54,894 nucleotides of DNA from Natronomonas sp. CBA1123. Its GTDB lineage: Archaea; Halobacteriota; Halobacteria; Halobacteriales; Haloarculaceae. Of this stretch, positions 42,034-51,723 are shown in pieces. Each line of letters opens with the position of its first letter. Within the stretch, counting starts at the first letter, position 1. The notes beneath the pieces were generated by a model. That model was not told where the DNA came from. It did not search any database and worked only from the letters and a program-made list of their open reading frames with translations. The DNA is taken from the NCBI RefSeq assembly GCF_009741925.1, contig NZ_WPCC01000021.1, forward strand, positions 1-54,894, given 5' to 3'. The translations under genes and the position numbers were made by a program.

Positions 42034-43263
42034 ATGACGCAGAAACAATCTCCAAAGACGATACCGTCTAATCAGGTACAATCGAATCGGACTGTCGACG
42101 GCGAATCGGCTCAGAACATCGCTATCGTCGGTGGTGGGATTTGCGGGCTCACCTTGGCGCTCGCGCTCGAACAGCGCGGTCACGCGCCGACGGTATACGA
42201 GGCCGCGTCTGAGTACAGACCAGTCGGTGCGGGGATTCTTCTCCAGACCAACGCGATGCTCGTCTTCGACCGGCTCGGTATTGCCGACGCCATCTGTGAC
42301 GCCGGCAGGCAGCTAGAGGGTGGTGGACTGCGCTCACCGGACGGCCCGTTTATGACGCGGTTCGACCTGAACGACGTCGAACGTTCCGAATTCGGCTACG
42401 GATTCGTCGCTGTTCACCGTGCCGACCTCCAACGGATTCTCCTCGATGAGCTGGACACCAACGTGCAAACTAACATGGCCTGCACAGCGGTTGTCGGGAC
42501 CGACCCGCCAGTCGTACACTTTGACGACGGTACCAAAATCAGTCCTGATATCCTTGTCGGGGCTGATGGTATTCACTCGACAATCCGTGACGCCGTGGCC
42601 CCCAGCGTCGATATCCGTCCCCTCGACGGTGTCGCGTATCGCGCACTCGTCACTCTTGACTTGCCAGAACCGTACCTGACGCAGGGGTTCGATATCTGGG
42701 GTGACGGCACCTATACGGGTGGGTCTCCTATCGACGAGAATCGATTCTACTGGTTCGCAACCGCACCCGAACCGCTCACCGGGGACCACGCTGCACCCGA
42801 GGCGGTCAAGTCGTCTCTCCGTAACCACCTCACTGGCTACCCTGAACCGATCCCGGAAATTTTGGACGGACTCGATCCTGCTGACATTATCATGACCGAC
42901 CTCAAGGACCTGCCCTCGCTCGACACATGGTCACGGAACCGTGTTGTCCTTGCCGGCGATGCCGCCCATGCCATGCTTCCGTTCGCTGGCCAGGGCGCTG
43001 CACAAGCGATCGAAGACGGGTTGATGCTTGCCGACGCGCTCGCCACGCACGAGGATCACGATCGCTCGTTGAATACCTACGAGTCCGAGCGCAAGCCTCG
43101 TGCGGACCGCGTACGCCGCGAATCATATCGCCTCGGGCGCTTCGGAACGATGCAATCTACTCTCGGCTGCCGTCTCCGGAACTTCGCTATCGATACGATT
43201 CCCGATGCGGTATTTCGTCGGGTTCGACGGCGCCAGGCGGCCGGCACCTCACTCCCGGAGTGA
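42034..43263 (+). CDS. FAD-dependent monooxygenase
   Basis: 409 residues of the salicylate hydroxylase/UbiH-type family. The N-terminal dinucleotide fold (IAIVGGGICGLTLALALEQRGH), a central DG motif (VGADGIHSTIRDAV) and the second FAD motif (VVLAGDAAHAMLPFAGQGAAQAIEDG) are intact. It probably hydroxylates an aromatic or related compound with NAD(P)H and O2. ATG 42034 lies 83 bases from the divergent HTH-10 start. It is unusual cargo for a mobile element. Confidence 0.9.
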   Translation: MTQKQSPKTIPSNQVQSNRTVDGESAQNIAIVGGGICGLTLALALEQRGHAPTVYEAASEYRPVGAGILLQTNAMLVFDRLGIADAICDAGRQLEGGGLRSPDGPFMTRFDLNDVERSEFGYGFVAVHRADLQRILLDELDTNVQTNMACTAVVGTDPPVVHFDDGTKISPDILVGADGIHSTIRDAVAPSVDIRPLDGVAYRALVTLDLPEPYLTQGFDIWGDGTYTGGSPIDENRFYWFATAPEPLTGDHAAPEAVKSSLRNHLTGYPEPIPEILDGLDPADIIMTDLKDLPSLDTWSRNRVVLAGDAAHAMLPFAGQGAAQAIEDGLMLADALATHEDHDRSLNTYESERKPRADRVRRESYRLGRFGTMQSTLGCRLRNFAIDTIPDAVFRRVRRRQAAGTSLPE

Positions 43264-43750
43264 ACGTCCACTCAAGAGACAGGACAACCCGATCTAATGT
43301 GTCACCAGAGAGTTCTTAAGACGCGAAGAGGCCGTAGTGAAAGCTCCTGGGACAACTCGTAAAACTCCTTAGCCAAACGCTACAACACAGAGGATATCGG
43401 AAAACTCGGTTCAGTGGATGTTTGTGATATACGGTAGTTTGGTGTGACATCTTCCAGGGCGCGAAAGGTTTTCTAATACGCCTCATATTGCTTCTCGCGG
43501 TCGTTTTCGGGGGTTTTAACCCGGTTTCTGCCTTCCCAATCCGTTCGATAGCAGTCTCGATTGATATAGTCCTCTAGGACTCCCGAGAAGGAAAACCCCG
43601 ACCCTCAAAATGTTTCAATCGATTCGCTGGTTGTCGTAAGAATGGACGGCTGTATAAAGGGGCTGTAAGCCAAGGGTCGTCTGTTTATACTCCTTTTGGT
43701 AAATCGGGACGGCCAAGAAGTAATGGGGACGGGCCTCGGGTAAATGATGT
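43264..43750. other. 487-base stretch without a recognised gene
   Basis: The sequence is of mixed composition with stops in all frames and a few inverted words (gggttttaacccgg near 43511; cgggagtcctagaggac-type pairs near 43570). The word gtttcaatcgattcg at about 43611 resembles a haloarchaeal CRISPR-repeat start but occurs once. The right edge should hold the promoter of the nuclease gene (tttatactcc at about 43685). Confidence 0.35.
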
Positions 43751-45094
43751 ATGGACTTCCGGGTGGAGGACGTACTGAATATAAAGACTATCGCGTTCTA
43801 CGTCCTCGGTCCCGCTTTCGTATTTCTCGGGATATCTGCGATACTTTCGGGCGGCATTTTCGGTGTCCTCAGTGGCCTATCCTTCCTCATAGGGGGCGTG
43901 TTTTTGATGCCGCCGGTGCGAAATGCCCTATTCACCGCTGTCCAGAAGGCTGGTGGACCAGCCTTCGGCAGCCTCGGTACTGCTACGGTGGCGCTCGTTA
44001 TCGTCGGGAGTCTTCTCTTTGGAACGCTCCTGATGCCACAGTCGGGCGGTCTCAGTGGACTCGACGGGCCACCCGATGACGACACTGTCACGTCTGGCGA
44101 ACCGGCCGCTACCTCAACTCCGACACCGTCGCCAACAGCAGAACCCACTGCGACGCCAACTGCGACCAGCCGCCCGACGTCTACTCCTACCGCGGCACCG
44201 ACACCAACAGCAACACCGCGGCCGACAGCGACCGCCACGCCGACGCCGAGTGGTCCACAGACAGCGTGGACCGTCACCGTCGTCTCAGTGACCGATGGAG
44301 ACACGATGGATGTTCGATTCGCCAACGGTAGTGTGGAGACGATTCGGCTCCTTGGGGTCGATACACCGGAGACCTCGGTGACGCAGGTGTCGCCCGACGA
44401 GTGGGAAGACATCCCGTCGACGACCGATGGTCGCGACTGGCTCGCCAACTGGGGGCAGGATGCCAGCCAGTATGCCGAAGACCGCCTCGCCGGTGAGGAA
44501 ATCTATATCGAGACCGACCCAGAAGCCGACCGCCGAGGCTACTACGGCCGACTACTCGTCTACGCCTCTCAATCAGAGTCGTCCTCGACATCGTTCAATC
44601 TGCGATTACTCGAGAACGGATACGCTCGCTACTACAGCAGTAGCTTCTCGAAGCGTGATGTCTATCAAGCGGCCGAATCCGACGCCCAGAATGGCAGGAT
44701 CGGTGTCTGGGACTATACGGCTCCGTCCACGCCCGAACCAAGTTCAGGCGGTGGCTCGGCAGCAGGTATCGAAGTCGCTGATGTTCATGAAGACGCTGAT
44801 GGCAATGACCATGACAACCTAAACGGCGAGTACGTGACTCTGGAGAATACCGGCGGCGAAGCCGTGAACATGGGCGGCTGGACCATGTTCGATGCAGCTA
44901 ACCACACGTACTACTTCCTCTCTGGATTCACGCTTGATGCTGGCGACGAGGTGACGATCTACACTGGCAGTGGCTCAGACTCCAGCTCGGAGTTGTACTG
45001 GGGGAGGGATAGGGCGGTTTGGAATAACGGAGGTGACACAGTCCACGTCGAAACAGACAGTGGTGACACGGTCGTCGAATATCCATACGACTAA
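43751..45094 (+). CDS. Membrane-anchored SNase nuclease with lamin-tail domain
   Basis: 447 residues. Three to four N-terminal hydrophobic helices (about 13-110) and a Thr/Pro-rich linker (about 120-170) carry an external thermonuclease domain: VSVTDGDTMDV, IRLLGVDTPE and DRRGYYGRLLVY supply the acidic and Arg residues of the staphylococcal nuclease site. A C-terminal lamin-tail-like beta domain (YVTLENTGGEAVNMGGW...) follows. It probably degrades DNA outside the cell, for nutrition or as a barrier to incoming DNA. Confidence 0.88.
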   Translation: MDFRVEDVLNIKTIAFYVLGPAFVFLGISAILSGGIFGVLSGLSFLIGGVFLMPPVRNALFTAVQKAGGPAFGSLGTATVALVIVGSLLFGTLLMPQSGGLSGLDGPPDDDTVTSGEPAATSTPTPSPTAEPTATPTATSRPTSTPTAAPTPTATPRPTATATPTPSGPQTAWTVTVVSVTDGDTMDVRFANGSVETIRLLGVDTPETSVTQVSPDEWEDIPSTTDGRDWLANWGQDASQYAEDRLAGEEIYIETDPEADRRGYYGRLLVYASQSESSSTSFNLRLLENGYARYYSSSFSKRDVYQAAESDAQNGRIGVWDYTAPSTPEPSSGGGSAAGIEVADVHEDADGNDHDNLNGEYVTLENTGGEAVNMGGWTMFDAANHTYYFLSGFTLDAGDEVTIYTGSGSDSSSELYWGRDRAVWNNGGDTVHVETDSGDTVVEYPYD

Positions 45095-45401
45095 CCGGTT
45101 AAGTAATAGCCGTATCTGACAGTCTGTCGTATAGGGGTCGGTATGTGGCACTGACTACGACATTTTGCTGGCGCTAAAACTACGGATTTATCCCTATCGT
45201 TTAAATTGCCGCTCGCCTCGCCGTCCCACATCTCATATCCAGAAGCAGTACTTTCACCCCGCTCTATCAATCCTTATCAGTAGTTGAAAACACGCCTATT
45301 CTATTCAGTAGTGCTTCCAAGCTCTGGTCGGTATCAGAAGGGCTCAGAGCAAGAGGAATACCGCCGTCCGTACACACGTAAGAATACAGTCAATTTGGCC
45401 T
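45095..45401. other. Intergenic region without recognised gene
   Basis: A 307-base AT-richer gap between the nuclease gene and a truncated RHH frame. No coding frame has convincing codon usage; a short frame on the plus strand near 45284 looks accidental. Confidence 0.35.
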
Positions 45402-45494
45402 TCAGATCAACTCGCTCGCCGTCGCATACCCGCCGTCTTTGCAGAAGGCTTCGACTCGGCGGGCGAGCGAATCCGGTATCTTTGGTCGCATCCG
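45402..45494 (-). pseudogene. Truncated ribbon-helix-helix protein
   Basis: A 30-residue frame (MRPKIPDSLARRVEAFCKDGGYATASELI) has the strand and first two helices of a CopG/RHH fold but stops where the second helix normally continues. A frameshift or point stop is likely, so it is probably a broken antitoxin or regulator gene. The next 306 bases (45495-45800) hold only the promoter for the following gene. Confidence 0.4.
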
Positions 45495-45800
45495 TAAAGT
45501 TAGTCTACGGGCCGCCAACTCTAAAACGCTATTGTGGCATAAGCCGTCACTTTGTGGCTTCTCGCGCCTGATTCGAGTTGAATAGGGCGGTGGTTTTGTG
45601 CCCCTCCAGCACATACCCTCTTGTGGGGCCAAGGCCCTGCTCGTCGTACCAGAGTGGCTGGCTCACTTCGGAGGCTACGGTGAGCGAGTCAGTCGGACAT
45701 GTTGGTGAACGTGTGCCACCCGCGTTCCCTCCTCCACACTGGCGAGTGCCCGAACCGAGGGTAACAATAAGGGAACGGGTCTGTTTTGTTTACTCAATCG

Positions 45801-46745
45801 ATGGCGGAACACTCTCTTGACCCGGACGAATTAGAGGTGGAAGCAGAGTTCTATTTTATACAGGACGGCGGTAACCGGTCTCCCAGTTCTGCTCAACTAC
45901 AACTCACGGACGTAATGACCAGACGCGGATATGACATACTACATCAAGGTCAACGGGTCTGGGAATATATGCTCCTAAATCCTCAGCCCTCACCGAGATT
46001 GTGGTGGAGGTTGAAGCATAAAGTCGGGTTAGCGAATGAGGCAGACAAGACGGCTGAACAAGCGATTGAGGCGCTGAAAGAGACGCGCCATAACCATCCG
46101 TATCGCATCAAATTCAGATTCATCCCGACCTCGTGGGAAAACGGCGATGAAGGGTATGTCGTGGAGGTTGAATGTATCCCTGCTCTTCGAGATAAATTAG
46201 ACCGACTGAGTGGGGATTTCGGGGACGCAAACCCCAAGAGTGCAGTAAGGACCTGCAAGAGTGAACTACGAGATATTGCTACAGAAGTCGGATTTAGTAT
46301 CCTCCGAGAACCGTTCACTCGTGCTGAAAACCACGAACCGGCGTTAGAACAGCATCTCCGTAAGCAGCTTCAGGAATACAAATATGGCTCTTACGTAACT
46401 CAGTTCGCCGATGACGCAGACGAAGCCCTCCGGTATTCCCTCATTCGGCCAGCGATTTGCGCCTACGTCCACGGTATAGAGTGGGCCATCATCTGCTACA
46501 TTGCAGAGATGGAGAACCGCGATTTGATGGAAGAAGAAGGTTATGGACGGGGAAAAGGGTTCAAAGGGTTGATTGAAGAAATCGAAGAAACGGGGAAAGT
46601 CAAGCAAACCACTTCTGAAGCGTTGCGACAGATGAATACTGAGCGTGTTTGGATGGCTCACCACAAGGAGGGTGAAGTATCTGAGATCGAGGTAAGACGC
46701 GTCAAGCAACGCTTCTCTATTCTGCTCGAAGAACTATTCCTCTGA
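45801..46745 (+). CDS. Hypothetical protein with HEPN-like RxxxxH motif
   Basis: 314 residues from ATG 45801. The N-terminal half is a charged mix of strands and helices. The helical C-terminus (about 215-314) includes NTERVWMAHHKEGE, which fits the R-x4-H motif of HEPN RNases. It has AT-rich codon use and lies upstream of the Avs-like gene, so a role in defence, as an RNase effector or toxin, is inferred from motif and position only. Alternatively it is an unrelated helical protein. Confidence 0.5.
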   Translation: MAEHSLDPDELEVEAEFYFIQDGGNRSPSSAQLQLTDVMTRRGYDILHQGQRVWEYMLLNPQPSPRLWWRLKHKVGLANEADKTAEQAIEALKETRHNHPYRIKFRFIPTSWENGDEGYVVEVECIPALRDKLDRLSGDFGDANPKSAVRTCKSELRDIATEVGFSILREPFTRAENHEPALEQHLRKQLQEYKYGSYVTQFADDADEALRYSLIRPAICAYVHGIEWAIICYIAEMENRDLMEEEGYGRGKGFKGLIEEIEETGKVKQTTSEALRQMNTERVWMAHHKEGEVSEIEVRRVKQRFSILLEELFL

Positions 46746-46833
46746 ATCTAAAGCCACATATCTGGGTGTTCAGTGGCCCCTATCAGTCACACAGGCTGGA
46801 GAAATCTAATCGGGTGTTCTGCTCTTCAGCACC

Positions 46834-46992
46834 CTAATACTCGTCGGCAGGAGTGACTTCCATACCGCACAGTTCGTGTTCGTAAACAGTTCGCTTGTCT
46901 CCTCTGTCTTCACGGACAACTTCAGAGGTCTCGTGAACTTCGCTCGCTTCTACCCATTTGGTACATTCTTCGCACCAGAACTCACCAGACAT
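46834..46992 (-). CDS. 52-residue Cys/Glu-rich mini-protein
   Basis: On the minus strand an ATG at 46992 opens MSGEFWCEECTKWVEASEVH, with a CEEC knuckle and a third Cys later (HELCGM), ending after TPADEY. The codons look native, acidic and coding. It probably binds one metal ion. It sits between the HEPN-like and STAND genes, on the opposite strand, and could be part of the defence locus. Confidence 0.65.
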   Translation of the reverse strand: MSGEFWCEECTKWVEASEVHETSEVVREDRGDKRTVYEHELCGMEVTPADEY

Positions 46993-47184
46993 AGGTGTAT
47001 GATATCACCCAACTGTTTTCAAGCCTTGGTGATTCTGCTTCTCAGTAAGATTCGACTTGTTCACCGCGTCTCATTTCTATTAGTATATCCTGACGATTGA
47101 ACGCCGTTCCGAGCGAGGTCCCTACGTCAGTATACGATTGGCTTCTCTAAGTTCGAATTGGAGCGTTTGAGCCCTGTATCTCAA

Positions 47185-47194
47185 TTTTATATAT
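47185..47194 (+). promoter_or_regulatory. TATA box of the STAND NTPase gene
   Basis: TTTTATATAT lies 21-30 bases before the ATG at 47215. With the usual archaeal TATA-to-start distance of about 26, transcription would begin close to that ATG, giving a leaderless mRNA. This supports ATG 47215 over the TTG at 47158. Confidence 0.65.
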
Positions 47195-47214
47195 CCGGGA
47201 TATTTAGAAGAAGT

Positions 47215-50200
47215 ATGGGACGAGAAGAGGATATTCTCGGGGCTATCGACGAACTAGACGGGTTCGATTTTCAGAAGCTTGCCCGCCGTCTTCTCAAGCG
47301 AGAGTTATTTCCGAACTTAAATCCACTTCCGGATCAGGACGACCTCGGTCAAGACGCCCAAACAGAAGAGCTGCCGGTCACAGACCTTCCGTCTGTGGAT
47401 GGGGAAGATATCACGTTCGCCATCTCAAAGACAAATACGAGGTCGAAACTGACGGGAGATTGTGACCGGTGTCGTGAGGTGGGTCACGACATCGAGACAT
47501 TCATTTTCGTCACGTTTGGGGAAGTCACGAACGCCCGCCAGCAGGAATGGAAGCAGCACGTTCAAGACGAGTACGGGTGGGAACTCGTCATCTACGAGCG
47601 AACATGGTTTGCGGACGTGGTAACGCAACCTGAGCACGAGAAACTGAGTGAGGAAGTACTAGGGATTCCCCCGCTGAACGGTGATTACTATGCGGATATT
47701 GTCGAGGCGTTCAAGCGTGAAACCGAGAAAACCTTGAAGGGGGTATCGACGACAATCCCTCTTCTTGACCAACATCTATCTCGATCGGAAGTTTCAGAGA
47801 TTCATACCAAGCTTACTGCGGGCGATGGAGTGTTGGTGACCGGAGAGGGTGGCGTCGGGAAATCAGGTGTGCTTGCTCAGCTCGTAGAGCAGTGGACTGA
47901 CAACCCGGTATTGTTCATCGATGCTCGACGCTTTTCGGAATGCTCGACGGCTACCGAGCTCAGGCACGCGTTTGATTTCAACGGACCTCTCTCGGATGCT
48001 GTCGCCCGTGTTGGCCGGCACAATAACTGTTTGGTGATTGTAGATCAGCTCGACAACATAGGGGGGACCCCTGCGGCCAACATCTTCACTGATTTCCTCA
48101 CAGCGGTAAGTGATGTTGATGGTGTCTATCCTGCCGCTGCCTGCCGCAGTTGGGATCTGGAAAACCAGCGAGTCTTTGATTCGCTTACCGACGAAGACAG
48201 GTTCACGACGGTCACGGTCTCCGAACTGTCACGGCCGCAGGTCCGTGACACTCTTTCAGACCTCGGTATCACCGACTACAGCGATGAAATCCTAACGCTT
48301 GGTCAGAATCTGTTGAATCTCTCAATCATCGCTGAACTAAAAACACGAACTGAGCCATCACAGATCGACTTCACCGCCATAAGGGCACAAGTGGAGCTGT
48401 GGGACCAGTATCAGGAAACCCTGGTCGAACGAGAAACGCAAGGCGGTGAATGGGATGAACGGTCCGGAGACGAGGTCCGGGCACGGGCAATCGAACTTGC
48501 ACAGACGGGTCTTCGAGACGGGTCTCGCGTATTTCCGATCAGCCTCCGGCGGGAACGACCGGATAAGCGTCTTATCAGCCGAGATGTTATTGTCAGAGAA
48601 GTTGGGGAACGATACCGATTCCGACACGAGGAACTTCAGGACTACTTCTACGCCTGGAACGCAGTGAACCGGCTAGGGTGGACTACCCCCCAGGAGGTGT
48701 TAGGGGAAATTGACGAACGTGTCGCAGCAGGGGTTTTCCGTTGGGTGATACGAATTCTGCTCAAACGAGATGGCGTATCGGCGAAGGAATTTCTTGATGC
48801 GGCGTTGTCCGATGACAACCTCGGCTATTATGCGGCCACTCGAATCATCGATGAAATCACGACATGGGAGCCGGCGGACGTTGAGGACGATGTTGTAGAC
48901 GTTGCACTCTCGCAGATTGATTCAAACGAACAGTATTGCGAATATTTCTATACGAATCTCGAATCAGCAGCTTGGGTGGAGACCCTCTATGAGCGAGGAC
49001 GGTTTGATGACCCCTGCGGACCGGTGATGGCGTATCTAAAACAAGTCGCGACCGAAGTCCCGGACTTGACCGTTGATATCATCCAGAGTACAGGCACGGA
49101 TCAAGATCGCTTCCAAGCGGCCTTTGTAAAAGCAGCGGAGGAACTTCCGACGGAGCAGGCAACACAGTGTGTGGAGGTCTTCACCGACTGGCTTCCGGCG
49201 GCTGACGCTGAGGTAGGTCCTTATACCGTTCATTACCACAATTTCATCGAAAAACTGGTTGCAGAGAATGCCATAGACAGCGCCCTTTCAATGCTGTCTG
49301 GATTTACCGACCCGCAGCCACCTGACCCGGAAATCATCCAGAGGGAGCTCGCTAATGGGGAGACCTGGAACCATCGAATGCAGACCGAAGCGACTGCGGT
49401 CGCGCGTGTTCATACTATTGAAAAGGCGATTGAAACGGTTGTGGCCGATCTCCCAGAAGAATACACGGAGGACGTCATTCACCTCTTAGAGTCCAATCTT
49501 CGCAAGGCTATCCGACTGGAAGCGCAGGAAATGGATGCGGACCCGGGTGAACTGCCGTGGCCACGGTACGCAGGTGGATCTGACCTGCACAATTCAAAAC
49601 TCAAGGAAGTTCTTCTCGACGAACTTCGGAGCTTCCTTGAAGAATGGATTGCTACAGAGCCGTCCGCCGCAGATCGTCGCGCCCTGTTGGATCGATATCT
49701 GAACGATTTTAGACTCTTCCGGCGGCTCGGCCTCTACCTTCTGAGTCAGAATGCCGCTGCGTTCCCTGATATGGTCCGAGAAGAACTCCTCGCAGAGGAG
49801 AATTATGACGACTATTCGATTAAACAGGAATTCTTCCAGTTGCTCCAAGACGGGTACCAGGTTTTATCCACTGTGGAGCAAGACCGGGTCCTCGACATCA
49901 TCGATGAGGGCCCAGACCGAGCAGAATTGGTTGAAAAAGCAGAAGCACGGGAAGAGCGATTCCCTGAGCGCGACATTGACGATGTCGTAGATGAGGAAAT
50001 TGACCTATGGCAGTTACGCCGATTATGGATGATACGTGACCATCTTTCGGGCGATCAAGTTGACCGTGTTGAACAGCTCGTTGAAACATATGGTGAACCA
50101 GACCATCTCGAGGGTAATCGCTCTGCGAGGATGAGCGCAGTCTCGTTCGAAGGCCCGATGGATTCTGAAGAACTCCGTGATCTGGACGCTGATGAGATAT

Positions 50201-51690
50201 TCGAACTATGCGTTAACTGGGACCCGGATGAGGCCGATGGGGACACGGATTTCCTCACCGAGATTTCACCACGCGGCCTCGCAGAAGATATCAAGGAATT
50301 GATTGCAGAATCGCCTAGCAAATTCACACCCTACCTGAATATCCTTTTCGACGCAGATTCCATCTACATCGCCTACGGACTTGATGGCTTCCGCGACGCG
50401 CTTGACGCCGACCGTGAATTCGAATGGGGGCCGGTTCTCGACCTGTGTCAGGAGACAACGACGCGCGACGATGCTCAGGCCTCATCAAGTCGTAAACATG
50501 CGTGCCGGTTACTGTCAGAGGGGCTATCCCAGGAAAAGACTACCCTGTTAGAGCATCAGAATGGGATTCGTGACTGTCTACTAACTCTTGCTAACGATTC
50601 TGACCCAGAACTCGAAGACGAGGACCGCGGGTATCTTGGCCACGACCGTCCACTACAGGTTGCAATAAATGCGGTCCGGCCTATCGCCGTTGACACCCTC
50701 ATCACATATGCAGTGGAACGCGCAAAAGCTGCGGGATTTGACGGGTACGACAAAGAACAAGAATCCGGCATTGAATCCGGCGTCCGAACATGTCTCATCA
50801 GAAAAATGGACGATCCGAGTACAGCGGTCCATTGCGTCTTCGGGAAGCGGCTTCGGAATCTGTTATGGGTTGATCGGGAACTGGTTGAGAATAATCTTGA
50901 GACCCTCTTTCCGATGGAAGATGATTCGGAGGCCCGTGACCGCTTCAGTGCTGCTTGGGCGGCATATCTTAGTGTCTCTCCTTGGGTGGACGAACTTTAT
51001 CACGACCTGAAGGATCAGTATTTCCATTCGATTGAGTTACACGGCACAGAGGATCGGTTCACCGGGAACACCGAAGGGAACAGGTTCGTCGGCCACGCCC
51101 TCTGCTCGTATATTCACACAGACGAATCGTTGACGTCGTCTGACAGTTTGTTGCCCTACTTCTACGAGAACACAAGCCCCGATACGGCTGGGAGTGCAGC
51201 GTGGCAGTTGTGGCGGTGGGCAGACCAAGAACCGGAGTTCCGTGAACGGTGGCCAGATATCCGGGCACTGTGGGAATGGCGCTTAGACGAATCGAGTGAT
51301 AACTATGAGGCTCATTCGAAGGAATTTGGGTGGTTCGTAGAATGGCTTGATCTGATCCCCGAGGAGGTTGAACCGACGACGATTAAATCGATGTTACAGC
51401 GCACGACTCCGATTCTTGTATACAATCGACGTGGGTGGAAGACGTTGGAGACCTATTTGGCGAGATGGGCGGACAACAACCCTCATTGCTGTATCGAAAT
51501 TTACGGTAAACTTCTCCGTCAGCCCCAGATTCCTGATTACATGGAGTTTGAGGATGAGGCAATGACCATATTGGAAACTGCGCTTCAAGCCGGAGGGGAT
51601 ACCCGCGACCTCGCGCTTGAAGTAACTGAAATGGTGGCAGAGCATGATCAAACATTCCTTAGCCTACTACGGGAATATAGTGTTGACTGA
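47215..51690 (+). CDS. Avs-like STAND NTPase with Mrr-like N-terminus
   Basis: About 1491 residues. Residues 1-140 resemble an Mrr-type restriction endonuclease (FDFQKLARRLLKR, then GQDAQ and FAISKT), with an altered catalytic triplet (Ser-Lys in place of Glu-X-Lys). The STAND/NACHT-like ATPase follows, with Walker A VTGEGGVGKS (208-217), Walker B LVIVDQLD (273-280) and a winged-helix-like part near 400-480. The remaining ~900 residues are helical repeats, suited to sense a phage protein. This plan matches antiviral Avs proteins, which detect viral terminase or portal and then degrade DNA. It is AT-richer than the module and probably recent cargo. Confidence 0.82.
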   Translation: MGREEDILGAIDELDGFDFQKLARRLLKRELFPNLNPLPDQDDLGQDAQTEELPVTDLPSVDGEDITFAISKTNTRSKLTGDCDRCREVGHDIETFIFVTFGEVTNARQQEWKQHVQDEYGWELVIYERTWFADVVTQPEHEKLSEEVLGIPPLNGDYYADIVEAFKRETEKTLKGVSTTIPLLDQHLSRSEVSEIHTKLTAGDGVLVTGEGGVGKSGVLAQLVEQWTDNPVLFIDARRFSECSTATELRHAFDFNGPLSDAVARVGRHNNCLVIVDQLDNIGGTPAANIFTDFLTAVSDVDGVYPAAACRSWDLENQRVFDSLTDEDRFTTVTVSELSRPQVRDTLSDLGITDYSDEILTLGQNLLNLSIIAELKTRTEPSQIDFTAIRAQVELWDQYQETLVERETQGGEWDERSGDEVRARAIELAQTGLRDGSRVFPISLRRERPDKRLISRDVIVREVGERYRFRHEELQDYFYAWNAVNRLGWTTPQEVLGEIDERVAAGVFRWVIRILLKRDGVSAKEFLDAALSDDNLGYYAATRIIDEITTWEPADVEDDVVDVALSQIDSNEQYCEYFYTNLESAAWVETLYERGRFDDPCGPVMAYLKQVATEVPDLTVDIIQSTGTDQDRFQAAFVKAAEELPTEQATQCVEVFTDWLPAADAEVGPYTVHYHNFIEKLVAENAIDSALSMLSGFTDPQPPDPEIIQRELANGETWNHRMQTEATAVARVHTIEKAIETVVADLPEEYTEDVIHLLESNLRKAIRLEAQEMDADPGELPWPRYAGGSDLHNSKLKEVLLDELRSFLEEWIATEPSAADRRALLDRYLNDFRLFRRLGLYLLSQNAAAFPDMVREELLAEENYDDYSIKQEFFQLLQDGYQVLSTVEQDRVLDIIDEGPDRAELVEKAEAREERFPERDIDDVVDEEIDLWQLRRLWMIRDHLSGDQVDRVEQLVETYGEPDHLEGNRSARMSAVSFEGPMDSEELRDLDADEIFELCVNWDPDEADGDTDFLTEISPRGLAEDIKELIAESPSKFTPYLNILFDADSIYIAYGLDGFRDALDADREFEWGPVLDLCQETTTRDDAQASSSRKHACRLLSEGLSQEKTTLLEHQNGIRDCLLTLANDSDPELEDEDRGYLGHDRPLQVAINAVRPIAVDTLITYAVERAKAAGFDGYDKEQESGIESGVRTCLIRKMDDPSTAVHCVFGKRLRNLLWVDRELVENNLETLFPMEDDSEARDRFSAAWAAYLSVSPWVDELYHDLKDQYFHSIELHGTEDRFTGNTEGNRFVGHALCSYIHTDESLTSSDSLLPYFYENTSPDTAGSAAWQLWRWADQEPEFRERWPDIRALWEWRLDESSDNYEAHSKEFGWFVEWLDLIPEEVEPTTIKSMLQRTTPILVYNRRGWKTLETYLARWADNNPHCCIEIYGKLLRQPQIPDYMEFEDEAMTILETALQAGGDTRDLALEVTEMVAEHDQTFLSLLREYSVD

Positions 51691-51723
51691 ATATCACTAT
51701 TGGAGTTTCCTGTGCAGTGATAA

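Noticed and set aside
43608-43640. gtttcaatcgattcg resembling a haloarchaeal CRISPR repeat start
   Set aside because: It occurs once, with no second copy at repeat-spacer distance and no cas genes nearby.
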